DNA of 64,000 nucleotides, taken from NCBI GenBank assembly GCA_002726205.1, contig PBSL01000006.1, positions 1 through 64,000 on the forward strand. The letters run 5' to 3'. Below the pieces are notes generated by a model that was not told the DNA's origin, made no database searches, and saw only the letters and a program-made list of their open reading frames with translations. This document shows, one piece after another, positions 28,436 to 37,234 of this stretch; positions within the stretch are counted from its first letter, which is position 1; each line of letters begins with the position of its first letter. The position numbers and the translations under genes are program-made. Origin of the DNA: Planctomycetaceae bacterium. Lineage in GTDB: Bacteria; Planctomycetota; Planctomycetia; Planctomycetales; Planctomycetaceae.

Positions 28436-30043
28436 ATGTTTTCGATCAATCGCCGCAGTCTGCTGCTCGGCATCCTTTCGATGGGCCTTGGCGTTCTTTC
28501 CGGCAGCCTGGTTCCCGCGGATCTGGTGGCTGGCCAACTGCATCGCTCGTCGGGACGGATTGCCAAGGGAACAACCTGGGAGACCCCCTATTACGAGATC
28601 CGCGCCGATGCAACCGGCCCCACGGTGATGATCGTTGGCGGAGTCCACGGTAACGAACCCGCCGGCGCCTATGCTGCCGAACAGATCCGCCACTGGTCGA
28701 TTGGCCGGGGGACACTGATCGTGCTCCCTTGCGCCAATCGTCCCGGCCGCGCCGCGAACACCCGTTATCTGCCGAATCAGCCGATGAGCGATCGCGACCT
28801 GAATCGCAACTTTCCCAGCAAGAGCCGGCCTTCCCTCCGGGGCAGCATGGCCGCCGCGATCTGGGAACTCACGCTGAAAGTCAAACCCGACTGGGTACTT
28901 GATCTGCACGAGGGTTACGAATTCAACGTCAGCCACAAACCCCCGAAAGGCAAGAAGAGATCGGTTGGCACCAGCCTGATCTACCTGCGATCCGAGGCCA
29001 ATCGGCCACTGGTCAATCGGCTGCTCAAGACGGTCAACCAGACGATCACCGACACGGATCGCCGCTTCGTCCCGTTGGGAAGGGGACCGGTCGAAGGCAG
29101 CTGGGTCCGTGCCTGCCTCCGCGAGTTGAAAATCCCGGGGATGATTCTGGAAACAACGTTCAAAGACCAACCGCTGTCTCTGCGTGCTCGCCAGCACCGC
29201 CTGCTGGTCAACGAGATTCTCGACTCGCTGAAAATGCTCGAAGAATCCCAGGTCCCGACGCTCGTCGATCCGGCTGCCCGGAAATTTACCGTCGGCATCT
29301 TCGATGGGCCCGGTGCCTCCTCCGGGGGCGTCCAGCGGTTCATCAAACTGATCGGCAAGGAGGCGGACATGCAGTGTTGTGCGCTCGGGCCCGAAGACAT
29401 CACACCCGGCATTCTCGACCAATTCAATGTCGTCCTGTTTCCCGGGGGCAGTGGTTCGCGACAGGGGCGTGCGATCGGCCAGCGGGGTCGTGGTGCCGTT
29501 CGCAAATTTATCGCCAGCGGGGGAGGTTGCGTGGGGGTCTGCGCCGGAGCCTACCTGTGCTCGGCCTACTACCCGTGGTCACTGAAAGTCATCGACACGG
29601 CCGTCTTTACCGGGTCCCGCGAGATCAAAGGCGTCGGCCGCAAGCAAATGTGGTATCGCGGAAAATCCACCAGCGTCCAGATCGAATTGACCGCCGACGG
29701 CAAAAAGTTCTTCACCGGCTTGCCGGCCAGCAATGCGGTCCGTTACCACAACGGCCCCATCGTCTCGGCGATGTGGACCGGTTGGAATGACCCCCTGTTG
29801 CCCGACTACACCGTGCTGGCTCATTTTCGCACCGAAACCGGTCTCTATCCCCCACAAGAGGGGACAATGATCAACACGCCGGCGATCGTGGCCGCCCCGT
29901 TTGGCCGTGGACGCGTCGTCTCGATCAGTCCTCACCCCGAATCGACACCCGGTTTACAGGAAATGATCGGGTTCTCGATCCGCTGGACCCGCAAGCATTC
30001 CGCCCCAAAACCCCCAGGTCCCCGGACACCTCAGTCCCGATAG
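28436..30043 (+). CDS. Fusion of an M14-type (aspartoacylase-like) peptidase with a GATase1-like domain
   Basis: 535 residues from ATG 28436, with AAGGAG ten bases upstream; the leader is Tat/Sec-like (INRRSLLLGILSMGLGVL). Residues about 55-260 are an M14/succinylglutamate desuccinylase-like zinc peptidase: H71-GNE74 in GGVHGNEPAGAY, DRDLNRNFP and VLDLHEGYEF. From about 280 a class I glutamine-amidotransferase-like/BPL_N domain follows (VVLFPGGSGSRQG, GCVGVCAGAYLC, with a Cys in the nucleophile elbow, and FGRGRVVSISPHPE). The pair resembles amidohydrolase plus ligase chemistry, but its substrate is unknown. This order is unusual. Confidence 0.8.
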   Translation: MFSINRRSLLLGILSMGLGVLSGSLVPADLVAGQLHRSSGRIAKGTTWETPYYEIRADATGPTVMIVGGVHGNEPAGAYAAEQIRHWSIGRGTLIVLPCANRPGRAANTRYLPNQPMSDRDLNRNFPSKSRPSLRGSMAAAIWELTLKVKPDWVLDLHEGYEFNVSHKPPKGKKRSVGTSLIYLRSEANRPLVNRLLKTVNQTITDTDRRFVPLGRGPVEGSWVRACLRELKIPGMILETTFKDQPLSLRARQHRLLVNEILDSLKMLEESQVPTLVDPAARKFTVGIFDGPGASSGGVQRFIKLIGKEADMQCCALGPEDITPGILDQFNVVLFPGGSGSRQGRAIGQRGRGAVRKFIASGGGCVGVCAGAYLCSAYYPWSLKVIDTAVFTGSREIKGVGRKQMWYRGKSTSVQIELTADGKKFFTGLPASNAVRYHNGPIVSAMWTGWNDPLLPDYTVLAHFRTETGLYPPQEGTMINTPAIVAAPFGRGRVVSISPHPESTPGLQEMIGFSIRWTRKHSAPKPPGPRTPQSR

Positions 30044-30075
30044 CTCCAGTTCCGACAACCTTCTGGACGGGTTGC

Positions 30076-32238
30076 TCATCCTATGCCGAGTGCCCCGCAT
30101 CCCTGGTAGACGACCAGCGCTGCCACGTAGGCCATCATCGTCATGTAGAACAACTGCAGGGCGGCCCACTTCCAGGAACCAGTTTCCTTGCGGGTGATCA
30201 CCTGCGTTGGCAGTCACTGCATCGCCAGCACAAAAAAGACCAACAGGCTCAATCCGGTCCGGATCGTAAACGTCGGCGTTCCATCGGCTCGCTTCTGTCG
30301 CCGCAACGTCTCGACGAGACTCTTCTGGTCCTCAGCCGAGTCGTCACCGATGCCGTACATGATCGCCAGTGTCGACACGATGACCTCGCGCGCTGCAAAA
30401 GAACTGATCACGCCAACATTAATTCGCCAATCAAATCCCAGCGGTTCAAAGACTGGTTCCACGAAACGTCCCAGGCGTCCGGCGAACGAGTAGGCCAACC
30501 TCGCCTGCGAAAGTTCTCTTTGAACATCGGCAGGCAACACCTCCGCTGCCTGCCTGGCCGTATCCAGTCGCACCGCCAACTCCCCCGGGAGTTCGTCGTC
30601 GGGGATCGAGGGGTAGGTTGCCAACCCCCACAGGATCACTGATATCAGCAGAATCACGCTCCCGGCCTGCCGCACGAACAACACGCCCCGTTCGAAAACC
30701 GTCCACAGCGCATTCCGCAGGCTCGGCAAACGATAGGGCGGCAACTCGATCACCAGCGGAATCGCTTCCCCTTTCAGGATCGTCTTCTTCAGGCACAACG
30801 CCGAAAACAGGGCCGCCCCAATGCCCAGCACGTACGCCCCGACAAAGAGCAGGGCCGCCGACAATGGCGACTCGCTGAAGAGCAGGGCGGCAATCATCGA
30901 ATAAATCGGAAGACGGGCCGAGCACGTCAGCAAGGGCAGCACCAGGATCGTCACCAACCGGTCGCGCCAGTCCGGAATCACCCGGGCCGCCATGATTCCG
31001 GGAATCGCACAGGCGTGGGCCGACAGCATCGGGACAAACGCTTTTCCAGGTAGCCCCACCAGTCGCATCAAGCGTTCCATCACGAATGCACCGCGGGCCA
31101 TGTATCCGCTTTGCTCCAGCAGTGAAATGAAGAAGAACAGAATGCAGATCTGCGGCAGGAAGATCACGACCCCGCCGACGCCGCCGATCACCCCGTCAAC
31201 CAACAGGCTCTGGAACTCTGCCGCAGGCAACAGGCCCAGCAGAATCGAGACGATCGCCGCCGCGCCAAGACTCCTGCTGGTCCAGGCAATTCCTGCCGCT
31301 CGAAAGGCCACCGCCCCCACACCCATCGTGATTGTCGCGGCCAGCCCGAACCACAAGCCGGGCCGCAGGTCATCATCGGGAAAAGATCCCGCGACGACGC
31401 TTGCCAATTCGGCAAATCCCCGATCCACCAGCGTCATCGGCACGTCGGCCAACGAGAAAATCAGGTAGAAGAACCCAATCATTACCAGCAGAAAAGCAAT
31501 CAATCCGCCCAGCGGATTGACCAGGACACGATCGAGCGCAGCGGAACGTCGACCGTGTGACGACGGAGTGTCCACACACTCAGCACTAACCTGCCCCGCC
31601 CATTCGTACCTCGCGGAAAACAGGCAACCAGCACAGCCTTCCGTGCAAGAGACGTGTTCCTTCGGTGCACCATCCAATAACACGTCGCCCACGGCTTTTC
31701 TCAGCAGCGAAAGCCCCGAACCGGTCCTTGAGCTCACCGCCACCACAGGGCATTTCAAGAGCGTTGCCAGACGTTCCACCTCGATCGAAATCGAGGCGTC
31801 CTCAGCGGCATCGATCATGTTCAAAGCGACAACCGTCGGCAGGCGCAAGTCAACAATCTCGCTGACAAGAAACAGATTCCTCTCAACATTTGTCGCGTCC
31901 ACGACAACAAGCACGGCGTCGGGCACAGCCTCGTTCTCGCCGGCTCCCCGCAAGACACTCGCAGCCAGTTCCTCTTCAGGACTCAACGCATCGAGGCTGT
32001 AGAGACCGGGAAGATCGACCAGCTGTGCCGTTGTGCTTTCCAGTTCGAGAGGTCCACGTCGGACATCGATGGTGCTGCCTGGATAATTGGCCGTCTTGGC
32101 CCGCAGGCCTGTCAGCGAGTTGAACAGCGACGTCTTGCCCGTATTCGGGTTCCCGACCAGTACGACGCGTGGAGCTGAAGCGACCTCTTCGGCGCGAGGG
32201 ATCTCGAGGTTGTCGGGAACTGCCATGTTCGTCGTCAT
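30076..32238 (-). CDS. feoB: Ferrous iron transporter FeoB with in-frame TGA (candidate selenocysteine)
   Basis: 720 residues if the TGA at 30214-30216 (codon 675) is read as an amino acid, 674 if not. The GTPase is complete: G1 GNPNTGKTS, G3 DLPG, G4 NMID. Two Gate (nucleoside-recognition) blocks and the central FeoB_C region follow (IFLPQICILFFFISLLEQSG, LMRLVGLPGKAF, CARLPIYSMIAAL). The TGA follows LVFFVLAMQ; related FeoB proteins have Cys here (AMQC). After it the same frame continues for 45 codons (LPTQVITRKETGSWKW, QLFYMTMMAYVAALVVYQG) to a stop at 30076, the usual C-terminus. It imports Fe(II) using GTP. Start ATG 32238 follows a purine-rich run; ATG 32226 is possible. It lies 7 bp after feoA. 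Confidence 0.85.
30190..30205 (-). promoter_or_regulatory. SECIS-like hairpin downstream of the feoB TGA (weak)
   Basis: Reading the minus strand, GC, a mismatch and GGT pair with ACC, a mismatch and GC around a GATC loop (loop at 30196-30199). The loop begins with G, as bacterial SECIS loops do. It starts 14 bases after the TGA, slightly nearer than the commonly used 16-37 base range. Five base pairs with one internal mismatch is modest, so this could be chance. Confidence 0.3.
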
Positions 32239-32245
32239 CCCCCCT

Positions 32246-32494
32246 CTAGTCAGAAACAGGCTCTGGCCCACTTTCTCTGAGCTGAGAGACCAACACCCGT
32301 GACGCCAATTTGCGGGAGATCCCTAATCTTGCGCCAACCACAACCAGCACCATCGGGTCACCCGGTTGGATCACGTCGATCTGACGGCCGGGGCAAATCC
32401 CCAGTCGCTTCAGACGCACAACCTCGGCTCCGTCCCCTGTAAGGGACTCGCATACGACCGGTCCACATCGACAAGTTGACAGTTCGGCAGACAC
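32246..32494 (-). CDS. feoA: FeoA-type protein
   Basis: 82 residues, starting at GTG 32494; the frame is open further upstream but has no better start. LKRLGICPGRQIDVIQPGDP and VVVGARLGISRKLASRVLV match the SH3-like FeoA fold, which supports FeoB in Fe(II) uptake. The N-terminus is unusually Cys-rich (STCRCGPVVC), with one more Cys in GICPG, and could bind iron or a cluster. It is directly upstream of feoB in one operon. No Shine-Dalgarno is evident, and no Fur-type box was seen upstream. Confidence 0.85.
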   Translation of the reverse strand: MSAELSTCRCGPVVCESLTGDGAEVVRLKRLGICPGRQIDVIQPGDPMVLVVVGARLGISRKLASRVLVSQLRESGPEPVSD

Positions 32495-32863
32495 AATCTT
32501 GCCCGGTTGGCATCGACTCGGTGGGGCGTGAAGTCCTCAGCCTGACCATCATACACACATGCAGCTCATGGTCCGAGCGGACCGCCTGCACAGAAATGGC
32601 TCACGCTGCCAGCAGACTTCGATCGGTTTAGCACGGTGACGTGCCATTTCGCACACTTTGTCGCGGCGATTCGGCTGACACAGACACTTCTGACGGGCCT
32701 GGTGGCCCGCAGAGCCACTGGAAGCCGGGTTTTTCTGTCGCCTTGCGATTTTGCCTCCCGCGGACAGATTCATGGCACTCCAGTTGCAGTAGTCGGGACC
32801 AGGCTCCGCTGCTCTCGGGAGAGTTGGAGTCTCGTCGAACTGAACCGGATGAAGGAGGCCGCG
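32495..32863. other. Divergent intergenic region between feoA and the universal stress gene
   Basis: 369 bp that must contain promoters for the feo operon and usp. No Fur-box-like palindrome, sigma-54 motif or strong hairpin was noticed. The only clear element is AAGGAGG at 32852-32858, the ribosome binding site for usp. Confidence 0.5.
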
Positions 32864-33325
32864 ATGATCCGAGTAAAAAACATTCTTGTCCCGACTGACT
32901 TCAGTGAACACAGCGACACGGCAGTCCTGTACGGCTGTGAACTGGCATCCCGATTCGATGCCGACCTTCACCTGCTGCACGTCGTCGAATTCACTCCGCT
33001 GATGTACGGGGAAGGAGCATATTTCGCACCAGAGACCGAAGCCCAGCTCGAACACGACGCCCAGCAACTGATCGGTGACATACCGGCACCAGAGTGGCGC
33101 AGCCGGATCCCCAATGTCACCCGGTCGACGCTGCGTGGCCATCCGCTTCCGGAAATTTGTCGTTACGCAAAGGAACAGAACATCGATCTGATCATCCTCG
33201 GTACCCACGGACGAGGCGCTATCGCTCACGTCCTGCTCGGCAGTGTGGCCGAAAAGGTCGTTCGCAAGGCTCCCTGTCCCGTACTGACTGTCCACCACCC
33301 GGAAAGAGAGTTTGTCATGCCCTAG
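32864..33325 (+). CDS. Universal stress protein (UspA family)
   Basis: 153 residues from ATG 32864, preceded by a perfect AAGGAGG at five bases. The fold runs VKNILVPTDFSEHSDTAV at the start to LIILGTHGRGAIAHVLLGS, then AEKVVRKAPCPVLTV. The G-x2-G-x9-G-S/T loop that binds ATP is present (GTHGRGAIAHVLLGS), so this is the ATP-binding subgroup. It acts in the cytoplasm in stress or dormancy; it is likely induced by iron or oxidative stress given its neighbours, but this is inference. In-frame sequence upstream of 32864 was excluded because of the strong ribosome binding site. Confidence 0.9.
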   Translation: MIRVKNILVPTDFSEHSDTAVLYGCELASRFDADLHLLHVVEFTPLMYGEGAYFAPETEAQLEHDAQQLIGDIPAPEWRSRIPNVTRSTLRGHPLPEICRYAKEQNIDLIILGTHGRGAIAHVLLGSVAEKVVRKAPCPVLTVHHPEREFVMP

Positions 33326-33622
33326 TCGTTGGCATGTCGCGACCTGGACCAGTCGATTCCTCCTGTCGGCGTTCGCCGCAACAGCAGGCAGCCGTTGCGC
33401 TACGGGTCCCAGCCCTTGCGACGCTCGGACTGCGCTGCGCCATCGTTCCTGGCGGGATCGACGGTCGACCGGGACGAGTGAATCGCTCGCATTTTCAGTG
33501 AATCGGCACATTTCACTGAAAGCTATCCGCTCCTGGCCAATAGTATATGCTGGAGCGAGCGGACCACGAACAGGCTCCAGCGTTTCAGATCCCCAGGGCC
33601 TGCAACTCGTGAGGAAGACATC
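33326..33622. other. Leader region of the thioredoxin-like gene, with two inverted repeats
   Basis: The first repeat is TTTCAGTGAA (33493-33502) and TTCACTGAAA (33512-33521), perfect over 10 bp with a 9-base spacer and no T tract, so an operator is likelier than a terminator. A TAGTATAT stretch at 33541 could be part of a -10 region. The second is GCTGGAGC (33549-33556) and GCTCCAGC (33574-33581), an 8-bp stem that would lie in the 5' leader. GAGGAAG at 33611 is the ribosome binding site. Confidence 0.45.
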
Positions 33623-34768
33623 ATGTTGCGTTACCTGTTGTGCCTGGTTTCGTTGCTACTGACACCAACCGTATCGTCAGCACAGGACCGGACCGCCAAC
33701 CGGATCCTCACGAAGTACCGCGCCACCCGGCCGTCGTCGAAGGAACTGGCGATGTACCGGCTCGACTGGAGCCCCTCCTACGGCGAGGCTCTCCGCCGCG
33801 CTGCCGCCGAGAGCCGTCCGGTGTTCCTTGTCATCATTCACGCACGATATGGTGACATTGCCTCGGGACATTGCTGAGCAACCGCAACGCAGGTCCGTGG
33901 GACCTCGCTGCTGGACCCGGCAGTCATCAAACAGTTGCAGCCGTATATCGTGACGTCGTGGCACGGTCATCGGAACGACCCGGACATCCCCGAGGCTGTC
34001 AGGTCCGTCTGGAAGCGGAAGTTCGACCCGGCCCACACCCCTCGCGAACGCCGACAGAGCAACGTCGACCTTGCGATTCTCACCTCTGCCGGTCAGCTCG
34101 TACACTGGTTCGACGGTTTCCACTACCGTGGTTCCGGCCGTCGAGAATCACTTGCCCAATACACGGCCCGGGAACTGCAAACGGGGACCAGTTGGTTGCG
34201 GCTCGTGGAGACACCGCCCCGGCTCGTCAAGAAACCGACACTCCAACTGCCCGACCTCATCCAGTCCCGTGGTGTGCGGGTGATCGTCCGCCTGGAAGAC
34301 GACCGAATGCCCGCTTACCGGGCACCGGTTGTAGAAGCCGTGCCGCTGGAATCCGCAGACTGGAAACCGCTCGCCTGGCGCGACCAACGACACGTCGTCG
34401 ACGCCTCGGAACTCCAGAAATGGCTCTCCCAGGTCTATCCACCCGGCATCATGGAAAGAACCAATCCTCAGACCAAGCGGGTCTACAAGATTCGCTCTGT
34501 CGCCGGAACACTGACGCTGACCCCCGCCGGAACCAACGCAACACATCGCTACGCGGTGGCCAGTGGATCGATCCGACTGACTGATGAGGGTGATGACAAT
34601 TTCCGTTTCGAGGGAAGACTGGATCTCGTCCTGACCTACAATCGCGACGCGCCCGAAGTGGTTTCACTGCGCGGCGTTTTTGACGGAATCTACCCGCGGG
34701 TCGAACGCCGGACGGGACGCACCCGACAACTTCCGCTCCAGGCAGTCTTTGAGTCTCGCCCACAATGA
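33623..34768 (+). CDS. Exported thioredoxin-like protein with in-frame TGA after Cys (candidate selenoprotein, Cys-Sec)
   Basis: 381 residues if the TGA at 33875-33877 (codon 85) is decoded. Start ATG 33623 with GAGGAAG six bases upstream; signal peptide to about 21 (PTVSSAQ). Residues 60-85 resemble a thioredoxin-like strand and active-site loop: AAAESRPVFLVIIHARYG then DIASGHC-TGA. Past the TGA the same frame runs on for 296 codons to 34768 without another stop (ATATQVRGTSLLDPAVIKQL, YIVTSWHG), with a beta-rich C-terminal half. A Cys followed by the recoded residue would form an adjacent redox pair. Without decoding the product would be 84 residues, and the remainder would have no good start. 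Confidence 0.8.
33884..33911 (+). promoter_or_regulatory. Bacterial SECIS-like hairpin in the thioredoxin-like gene
   Basis: AGGTCC (33891-33896) pairs perfectly with GGACCT (33900-33905) around a GTG loop. A lower stem, GCAACG with CGCTGC, extends it to about 11 pairs with one mismatch and one bulge. The loop begins 19 bases after the TGA and starts with G then T, matching the accepted bacterial SECIS rules on distance and loop. SelB recognises such a hairpin when UGA is decoded as selenocysteine. Confidence 0.6.
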
Positions 34769-34813
34769 TCCTGTTTGCCCCGCCCGGGCGATCAGCCTTC
34801 CGGAGTCACCAGC

Positions 34814-35764
34814 ATGCAGCGACGCGACTTTCTTGCCACCGGCCTGTCCGCGGCCGTGTACAGCAGTATGGGAAACTGGTTGCCCGCCGCCCCGGCCCGC
34901 GGCGGCATGACGTTTGGCTTCAGCACCTACGGAGCCAAAACTCTTAAGACCGAGGCGGCGATCGATCTCGTGGCCGACATCGGTTTCGATTCCGTGGAAT
35001 TGACGATCTGGCCCGGGTGGGACGCGAATCCCGCCCAGATGTCGTCACGTCGTCGTCGCAATCTACGCAAGCAACTCGCCTCACGCCGGATTCGACTGAC
35101 CAGCCTGATGGAGCATCTGCATATCGACGAAAGCAACCGGAGCCTTCGTGCACGGCTCGATCGGGTGAAACTCGCCGCGGAACTCGCCCACGACCTCTCG
35201 CCCGGCACTCCTCCCCTGATGCAAACGACGATTGGCGGAGGCGGGCAATGGAAGGATGTCCGCGGCCGTTATGCCGCAGAGCTTGCTCGCTGGCTGAAGG
35301 TTGCCGATGCCGAAGACCTCGTCATCGCCGTCAAACCGCACCGGGGCGGAGCATTCAGCCGACCCGTCGAAGCGGACGAGCTCATCAAGCGACTCGACCG
35401 GCCGAAGCGACTGCGGATGTGCTACGACTTTTCGCATTACGATTTTCGTGACATGACCCTCGAAGGCACCATTCGCACCGCATTGCCGCATGTCGCCCAC
35501 GTCGCCATCAAGGATGTGGTCCAGAAGGACGGCCGCACGCGATTCGTACTTCCCGGCGAGGGAGGCCGAATCAACTACGAGCGTTTGCTGCGACTTTTTC
35601 ACGAGGGAGGGTACCGGGGCGACATCTGCTGCGAAATCAGTGGCCAGGTCTGGTCCAAAGCAGGTTACACGCCCTCGAAATCTGCCCGAACCTGCTACTC
35701 GAACATCGCCGCCGCCTTCAGGAAGGCCCGTGTGCCGCGTGCAGGCAAACCCGGTCGTCGCTGA
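34814..35764 (+). CDS. Tat-exported sugar phosphate isomerase/epimerase-like TIM barrel
   Basis: 316 residues from ATG 34814. The leader MQRRDFLATGLSAAVYSSM is a Tat signal. The body is an AP-endonuclease-2/xylose isomerase-like barrel: FGFSTYGAKTL, GFDSVELTIWPG, LTSLMEHLHI, CYDFSHYDF, HVAIKDVVQ and DICCEISGQVW. Metal ligands of the family (Glu, Asp, His) are plausible in ELTIW, SHYDF and EISGQ. It probably epimerises or isomerises a free sugar. A 45-bp gap separates it from the preceding gene. Confidence 0.75.
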   Translation: MQRRDFLATGLSAAVYSSMGNWLPAAPARGGMTFGFSTYGAKTLKTEAAIDLVADIGFDSVELTIWPGWDANPAQMSSRRRRNLRKQLASRRIRLTSLMEHLHIDESNRSLRARLDRVKLAAELAHDLSPGTPPLMQTTIGGGGQWKDVRGRYAAELARWLKVADAEDLVIAVKPHRGGAFSRPVEADELIKRLDRPKRLRMCYDFSHYDFRDMTLEGTIRTALPHVAHVAIKDVVQKDGRTRFVLPGEGGRINYERLLRLFHEGGYRGDICCEISGQVWSKAGYTPSKSARTCYSNIAAAFRKARVPRAGKPGRR

Positions 35765-35781
35765 ACTGGGCCCGGGTCTTT

Positions 35782-37224
35782 TCAACGCCGGGCAGCCGGA
35801 TACACGGTTTCCAGCTCGACGAAATCCCAAAACAGGACCGCACCCTGCCGCGTTTTTGTGTCGTGAAGTTCGATGTGAATCGTCGATTGACTCGGCTGAA
35901 AATCAAAGACCAGGCGTGTCCATTCGTTCCACTGCGTGCCCCGACCGGCCCGGCCGGTCTCTTCTTCGGCAATGAGTCTTCCATCAGGCCCTTTCACTCG
36001 CAGTCCCGCGTGACGCCCTGGCTTGTCGGAATGGACCCACGCCGAGACCGTGTAGATCATCCGCGGATCGAGTCGCCCCACTTCGAACGAGGCCGTGTTC
36101 GGACTGCTGCCGCGCACCATCTTCAATCCGTGTTTACCATGTGCTGACCAACCATGATCATCGTGATCATTCTGCAGCCCGGTGATCGCGGCGTAATCAA
36201 ACTGCTCGACGCTGCCACCTTCTCCGGCCTGGCACTTCCAGCCTGCCAGTGTCGTGAACAACGGATTGCCGACCAACTGACCGGCCTTACCGTCGCCGAG
36301 ATAATCGGTCTTGCGTTCCAGAAAATAGTGATCGACAAGCCGGGCGAGATGGCCAGGAGTCACCCCGGTTTCGCTGCGGTAATACACCCAGAACATGATT
36401 CCCGGCATCTTCGACGCATCGGCGTCGGTCCGGATGCTGCGAAACTGCTGGTCGAGGTGTCCGAAGAACCCAACATCGGTCGAGTCGTCGTAAAGGTATC
36501 CACGCTGCGCGATGCCCAGCCCGTACACCGTCTTCTTCAACAGTCCCGGTTCCACCGCTTTCAACTGATCGGCCCAGGCGGCGAAATACCCGTAAGCTCG
36601 CCTGGTTTCCCGCAGGTAGACTTCGAGCATCAACATATCGACGTGTCGGTACACCGCACGCAGTTGCCGGGAGTACTTCGACGCCTCACGGCCCAGTTGC
36701 CAGGTGGCCGCCGCGTAAATCTGTTTTCCTGGGTACAGCTTTCTCAGATCTTCCAGAGCCTGGCAGACCCGGGCCGACTGGACACTTCCGTCGGGGTTCG
36801 CCCGGAGTTCGTCGATGGCGATCGCGTCGTAGCCCCCGGGCAATTGGCCCGTCAAGGTGTTTTCAAACGGTTTACGCCACAACGAAACCAGTTCGGCGGC
36901 AGTGCCGTTGACCGGGTTCGTCACGTGGGCGGCGTAAATGCAACCCTTGCCGCGCAGCGCCACGATGAACTTCGCATCACTGCTGGTACCCTCGATCACG
37001 CTGAACCGGGGAATCAGCTTCCAGAACGCCGCGGTCACACCCGCATCGTCGCTGTGCCCGTACATGCAGATGAATGGTCGAGGCGGAACCCGGTTCGCTC
37101 CAGAACGCGGCCTCGCTGCCCCAGCCTCAGCGACTCCCGGTGCACCGTCGTGACAAAGACTGGATCCAGCGACGATCAAGGCGACGGCAAGCATCGGCCA
37201 AATCAGCCAGTGGCGATTCACCAT
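35782..37224 (-). CDS. Secreted barrel-like glycosidase candidate with C-terminal carbohydrate-binding domain
   Basis: 480 residues from ATG 37224, 11 bp after the Rrf2 gene in the same direction. The leader is WLIWPMLAVALIVAGSSLC. Residues 40-330 alternate strands and helices; GGYDAIAIDELRAN and VDMLMLEVYLRET put acidic residues at strand ends, as in barrel hydrolases. From about 350 the protein is beta-rich (FEVGRLDPRMIYTVSAWV, IHIELHDTKTRQGAVLFWD), like a CBM. No family is identified. Co-transcription with the regulator gene is likely from the spacing, though a link in function is not obvious. Confidence 0.65.
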   Translation of the reverse strand: MVNRHWLIWPMLAVALIVAGSSLCHDGAPGVAEAGAARPRSGANRVPPRPFICMYGHSDDAGVTAAFWKLIPRFSVIEGTSSDAKFIVALRGKGCIYAAHVTNPVNGTAAELVSLWRKPFENTLTGQLPGGYDAIAIDELRANPDGSVQSARVCQALEDLRKLYPGKQIYAAATWQLGREASKYSRQLRAVYRHVDMLMLEVYLRETRRAYGYFAAWADQLKAVEPGLLKKTVYGLGIAQRGYLYDDSTDVGFFGHLDQQFRSIRTDADASKMPGIMFWVYYRSETGVTPGHLARLVDHYFLERKTDYLGDGKAGQLVGNPLFTTLAGWKCQAGEGGSVEQFDYAAITGLQNDHDDHGWSAHGKHGLKMVRGSSPNTASFEVGRLDPRMIYTVSAWVHSDKPGRHAGLRVKGPDGRLIAEEETGRAGRGTQWNEWTRLVFDFQPSQSTIHIELHDTKTRQGAVLFWDFVELETVYPAARR

Positions 37225-37234
37225 GCGAATCCAC

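Noticed and set aside
30174-30188. Second hairpin (AGGAA/TTCCT, loop ACTGG) after the feoB TGA
   Set aside because: The loop does not begin with G or contain the expected GU, and the stem is only 5 bp; the nearer hairpin is a better, though still weak, SECIS candidate.
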